64,000 nucleotides of DNA, from contig CP166960.1 in assembly GCA_041447175.1 (NCBI GenBank), forward strand, positions 445,365-509,364, given 5' to 3'. The notes under the pieces were generated by a model. The model was not told where the DNA came from. It ran no database searches and saw only the letters and a list, made by a program, of their open reading frames with translations. Positions 61,270-64,000 of the stretch are shown here, piece after piece; position 1 is the first letter of the stretch, and every line of letters begins with the position of its first letter. The translations under genes and the position numbers were made by a program. The DNA is from Candidatus Bathyarchaeia archaeon (lineage in GTDB: Archaea; Thermoproteota; Bathyarchaeia; Bathyarchaeales; Bathycorpusculaceae).

Positions 61270-61484
61270 GGGAAAAAGCGTCGCCCTCCCCTTATTGGTC
61301 ACCCGACGCAGACATAGCAGAGAACACGTAGTGGAGGCAAAGGGGACTTCACTTTCTCTCCTACCGTACCCTCGTTGTAGTTAGGTCAGCGATTTGAAAA
61401 AAATGTACCAAAAAATACAATCCTAATATTGCAAAATACAAGAGCACACTTAATTTATAAATTAAAATCGTCTACTTTCAAACC

Positions 61485-62198
61485 ATGACAAGCAACGGCA
61501 TTAGGACTCTGACAAATTACCTTGAACTTGAAAAACAGACTGAGAAACGTTCCCTTGTTAATTACAGAAACCTATTGATTTCTTACAGGGAAAGCTTTAA
61601 TGTTTTATCAAAGACATTGGACTTTATTCTAAGAAACCAATCATCAGTTAATCAGCTTCCAACAATACTAACAATGTGTAGGTTAGTCGGTACTTTGCAA
61701 TCTTTGAGAATCTTGACTCTGAAAGGTTATTATTTTAAGGTTCGTGTACTCCAAAGGAATTTTCTTGAAAGTTTAGGGTTGTGCGCTTATCTGAAAGACA
61801 ACCCCGAAAAAGTTTGTCTTATCGCCCAGAAAAAATTAAATGTTTCGAGTTCACAACTATTTAAATATAGTCACAGGATTTTTTCTGAGGAGAAGAATGA
61901 GCATTTAGAAAAAATATTTGGGCAAAATTACGCAGATTTATGTAATTATGTCCATGGGAACTTGGAGGGTACATTGAAGGGTATTTCTGCTGGATTTGAA
62001 GACCAAAAGGAAAATGGTTTCGAGGTACATTTTACAGTACCTTCAGAACCTTCGGCTGAAGAATTAAGCAATTTAGCAGTTTACCCAATTATTGCTATCC
62101 TTGGATTACAATACTGCTTCCACGATATCTTGTCAGCCAAACAAACTAAAGACCTTATGAATACTATATACAAAGGCTTACTTGCTTTCAAAAACTAA
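61485..62198 (+). CDS. DUF5677-like helical protein in integrated element
   Basis: 237 residues, helical. A RVLQRNFLESLGLCAYLKDN segment and the later LCNYVHGNLEG fit the DUF5677-type pattern (R..ES...YL..NPE, then Y.H). Function unknown. It follows a ~215-bp gene-free stretch ending in an AT-rich promoter-like region. Second helical accessory gene of the element. Confidence 0.6.
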   Translation: MTSNGIRTLTNYLELEKQTEKRSLVNYRNLLISYRESFNVLSKTLDFILRNQSSVNQLPTILTMCRLVGTLQSLRILTLKGYYFKVRVLQRNFLESLGLCAYLKDNPEKVCLIAQKKLNVSSSQLFKYSHRIFSEEKNEHLEKIFGQNYADLCNYVHGNLEGTLKGISAGFEDQKENGFEVHFTVPSEPSAEELSNLAVYPIIAILGLQYCFHDILSAKQTKDLMNTIYKGLLAFKN

Positions 62199-62322
62199 TG
62201 TCAAAACTAAAATAAAGGTTTTTTAGGAATCACGCCACCGCAGACATCGACCACAGGGGTCGAGTCTCGCACCCCAAAGCTTAAAGCTAGAAACCAACAA
62301 TAACTCAAATAGGTTTTAGACT

Positions 62323-62367
62323 ATGAGCCAAGAGATAAGAGAACCTCAGAAATCAGTAAGCCGTAAG
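62323..62367 (+). CDS. int: Integrase N-terminal fragment, int(N), at right end
   Basis: ATG 62323 opens a frame (MSQEIREPQKSVSRK) that enters attR in the same phase as int(C) at attL (GSNPARST). When the two att copies recombine, this start and its promoter are joined to the integrase body, giving one continuous gene. In the integrated state it runs into chromosomal DNA. Confidence 0.78.
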
Positions 62368-62396
62368 GCAGGTTCGAATCCTGCCCGTAGCACCAT
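62368..62396 (+). repeat. attR, duplicated tRNA-Leu 3' end
   Basis: Second copy of the 29-bp att core. The upstream sequence does not fold into a tRNA, so this is only the displaced 3' end, not a gene. Confidence 0.88.
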
Positions 62397-62530
62397 TGTC
62401 TGTAATAAACACAATTTTTAACTATCGTAAAATAATTAACGGAATCGAAACCTAATAGTTCTGAAGACAAGATGATACGAACGGTAGCTAATAAAAAAAG
62501 ACGCCGAAGTTCTTGGGATTTCTTCATTTG

Positions 62531-62893
62531 TCACAAGATAACTATGTCGCCATGGTCTAACGCTTGAATGTATTTTGTGACAACGTCCATGTCTATTTCC
62601 AGGTTGCTATCTGCAAAAACAACTACGTCGCCTATGCTTTTCAGGAAACCTGTTTTCACGGCATAGCCTTTGTCGTTATTCTCGTTATAACTGATTATCT
62701 TCACGTGGCCATTCTTTCTAGCATAATGAAGTGCTTTCAGCAAAGTGTTATCTTTGCTGTCGTCATCGATAACTACGATTTCGTAATCCCGATTTTCGCG
62801 TTCGAATGCATCATTTAGGTTGATGAGGGCAGATTCGATAAAGTTTCCCTCGTTAAAGGCTGGAACTACAACGGATAGTTCGACTTGTCCCAT
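62531..62893 (-). pseudogene. Truncated family 2 glycosyltransferase
   Basis: 120 residues. N-terminal half of a GT2 enzyme (ELSVVVPAFNEGNFIESALI; VVIDDDSKDNTLLKALHYA; DVVVFADSNLEIDMD) that stops at a TGA before the acceptor half. The usual DxD is replaced by ADSN. Members need ~220 or more residues, so this is probably a remnant. It ends 135 bp from attR, so the integration itself did not cut it. Confidence 0.65.
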
Positions 62894-63155
62894 TTCGCCA
62901 TCGCCCTTCACTTTGATTCTACTTTTACGCGCCTATTTACATTCACGGTTGAATTTCGATATAAGAACTGCGGTGAAACTTGGAACTCTCCTTCAAAATT
63001 CGGTTATAGTCCGGCGCTGATGACGCTTTGTTATTTGTATTCTTTTTCGATTCTTGCTTTGTTTTCTGCTTTTATTTTTGTGACTGGTTCCAGCGTGTTT
63101 TTGTGTTGTTTGTTACGTGGTTTTCTTTTTAGGTTAGCCGTAAACCTTATTTTAT

Positions 63156-63179
63156 CGATATTATCAATCGATAATATCG
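63156..63179. promoter_or_regulatory. Perfect 10-bp inverted repeat upstream of Nudix gene
   Basis: CGATATTATC-AATC-GATAATATCG, ending 9 bp before GTG 63189 and 21 bp before ATG 63201. The AT-rich arms overlap where a TATA box would lie, so a repressor bound here could block transcription. Function is inferred from position. Confidence 0.55.
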
Positions 63180-63200
63180 TGTAGGGGCGTGTTTAGCACA

Positions 63201-63695
63201 ATGAAAAAAGCAGTTAACCGGGTGACACCTACTCATCTGCTGCATTCTGCGGGGCAGTTTAAAGAAATGCAAAAGAAACCCCGCTGGCGGAGGTATCTGC
63301 GATTCCGGAAGCGGCGAAGAGGAACCGCTGTAGTTGATACTTCAAAAGGAATACTAGTTGTAAGTGAAGATGGCAAAACATATCATTTGCCCGGCGGCGC
63401 TGCAAAAAACGGCGAAAGCCGTAAAGACGCCGCAATAAGAGAGTTAGAGGAGGAAACTGGACTAAAAGCCACGGACTATTCCTACCTTTTTGATTGTGCC
63501 AGTCGCATTCATCGTGACATAAACGGCGGCTTCTACCAAGACACTCACAAAGTGTACCTGACCAAAGTTTCTGGTGTTGCCGCGCCTAAAAATGAAATTA
63601 AGCATGTTGCTTACACAACTGACTCCAACGTGAACTTGTCTGGGACTACAAAAAAAATAATTGCAAAATACCTCGAGGGAAGGGTTCAAACCTGA
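63201..63695 (+). CDS. Nudix hydrolase
   Basis: 164 residues. The Nudix box is complete (GGAAKNGESRKDAAIRELEE then ETGL), in a domain at ~45-150 after a basic N-terminus (KKPRWRRYLRFRKRRRG). Substrate cannot be told from sequence. ATG 63201 is chosen; GTG 63189 is an in-frame alternative. Preceded by a perfect inverted repeat and followed by a Tfx-type regulator. Confidence 0.88.
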   Translation: MKKAVNRVTPTHLLHSAGQFKEMQKKPRWRRYLRFRKRRRGTAVVDTSKGILVVSEDGKTYHLPGGAAKNGESRKDAAIRELEEETGLKATDYSYLFDCASRIHRDINGGFYQDTHKVYLTKVSGVAAPKNEIKHVAYTTDSNVNLSGTTKKIIAKYLEGRVQT

Positions 63696-63760
63696 ATGCT
63701 CCAAAAAAATGCGCTTCACCGCAAATCCCGATTAAATGTAATGGCAAAACGGCAGAAAAC

Positions 63761-64000
63761 ATGATTGTTACTGTGCAACAGGTAGCTTATGCAATTCCTG
63801 AGAAAACGTGTGGAATTCAGATGAGGAGCCGCACCAATTTTACTTTCCGTCAAATGGAGGTTTTACGCTTAAGAAAACGGGGCTTTACGCAGGAGAAGGT
63901 GGCTAAGATGCTTGGCACTAGCCGAGAAAACATTAGTATTATTGAACGAAACGCCTACAAAGTTTTCTGGGCTGCACAGGCAACCATTGAAGCCTTCAAG
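63761..64000 (+). CDS. Tfx-type HTH DNA-binding protein, 3' end outside window
   Basis: 80 codons to the window edge without a stop. From codon 21 (ATG 63821) the protein reads RSRTNFTFRQMEVLRLRKRG, FTQEKVAKMLGTSRENISII and ERNAYKVFWAAQATI, the basic HTH of the Tfx family known from methanogens. ATG 63821 is the more probable start. Confidence 0.85.
   Translation, partial: MIVTVQQVAYAIPEKTCGIQMRSRTNFTFRQMEVLRLRKRGFTQEKVAKMLGTSRENISIIERNAYKVFWAAQATIEAFK

Larger units (their letters stand above)
56780..62396 (+). mobile_element. Integrated plasmid- or provirus-like element in tRNA-Leu
   Basis: 5.6 kb bounded by 29-bp identical copies of the tRNA-Leu 3' end (56780-56808 and 62368-62396). It encodes a tyrosine integrase split by the attachment site, a HUH-type Rep with two small cotranscribed genes, a degenerate recombinase, and two helical proteins. 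The base composition is more AT-rich than flanking genes. No capsid or spike protein was recognised, so a rolling-circle plasmid is as likely as a virus. Confidence 0.88.

Noticed and set aside
62368-62395. Second tRNA gene
   Set aside because: Only the T arm and 3' acceptor are present; no D or anticodon arm upstream. It is the att duplication.
62321-62527. 68-codon minus-strand frame over attR
   Set aside because: It reads through the tRNA fragment in antisense and has no family similarity.

Overview
The window is archaeal chromosome. It carries archaeal RNA polymerase, NusA, EF-1A, S12, S7, L30e, Nop5, fibrillarin, an Sm-like protein, Rio2, a helicase-less XPF nuclease and RNase HII. Many genes have a TATA box about 26 nt before the start codon (leaderless transcripts) or a GGAGG/AGGTGA-type ribosome site. 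An unsplit RNA polymerase A subunit, form III RuBisCO with its AMP-pathway partners, a flavodiiron protein and a GH3-like enzyme point to an anaerobic TACK/Thermoproteota lineage, perhaps Bathyarchaeia. That placement is inference.

Layout. 1-2.3 kb: rpoA (C-terminal part), rpl30e, nusA. 3.0-6.4 kb: a three-gene operon for a short SMC ATPase with Smc5/6-type head motifs, a ScpA-like kleisin and a tandem winged-helix (KITE/Nse-like) protein; this is the best candidate for an under-described system. 6.8-10 kb: a large multi-PAS histidine kinase. 10-18.9 kb: rnhB, a multiply frameshifted HTH regulator, fibrillarin and Nop5, XPF, membrane proteins, NERD, MscS. 19-27 kb: AIM24 protein and the AMP salvage genes deoA, rbcL and e2b2, interspersed with a toroid-plus-membrane protein and a Cys-rich protein, then a short GH3 enzyme. 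28-33 kb: membrane glycosylation operon and a secreted metallopeptidase. 33.5-42 kb: S12, S7, a TGS GTPase, EF-1A, LSm, Rio2 and ThiI, scattered rather than in one str-type operon. 42.5-44.3 kb: a small accessory island with two transposase remnants and inverted repeats. 44.5-56.5 kb: regulators, TrmO, GDPD, CBS, MFS, thiolase plus DUF35, PepF and flavodiiron protein.

56.78-62.40 kb: an integrated element in an intron-containing tRNA-Leu(CAA) gene, bounded by 29-bp direct repeats. Its attachment site lies inside its own integrase gene: the first codons of int are at the right end and the body at the left, so only the excised circle restores the full gene. It also encodes a HUH rolling-circle Rep, two helical HEPN/DUF5677-like proteins, a degenerate recombinase with a coiled-coil tail, and a nested inverted-repeat structure. 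After it come a truncated glycosyltransferase, a Nudix hydrolase behind a perfect 10-bp inverted repeat, and a Tfx-type regulator cut by the window edge.

A 67-bp intergenic element occurs twice (18.9 and 42.5 kb, 57/67 identical). No CRISPR array or rRNA was seen.
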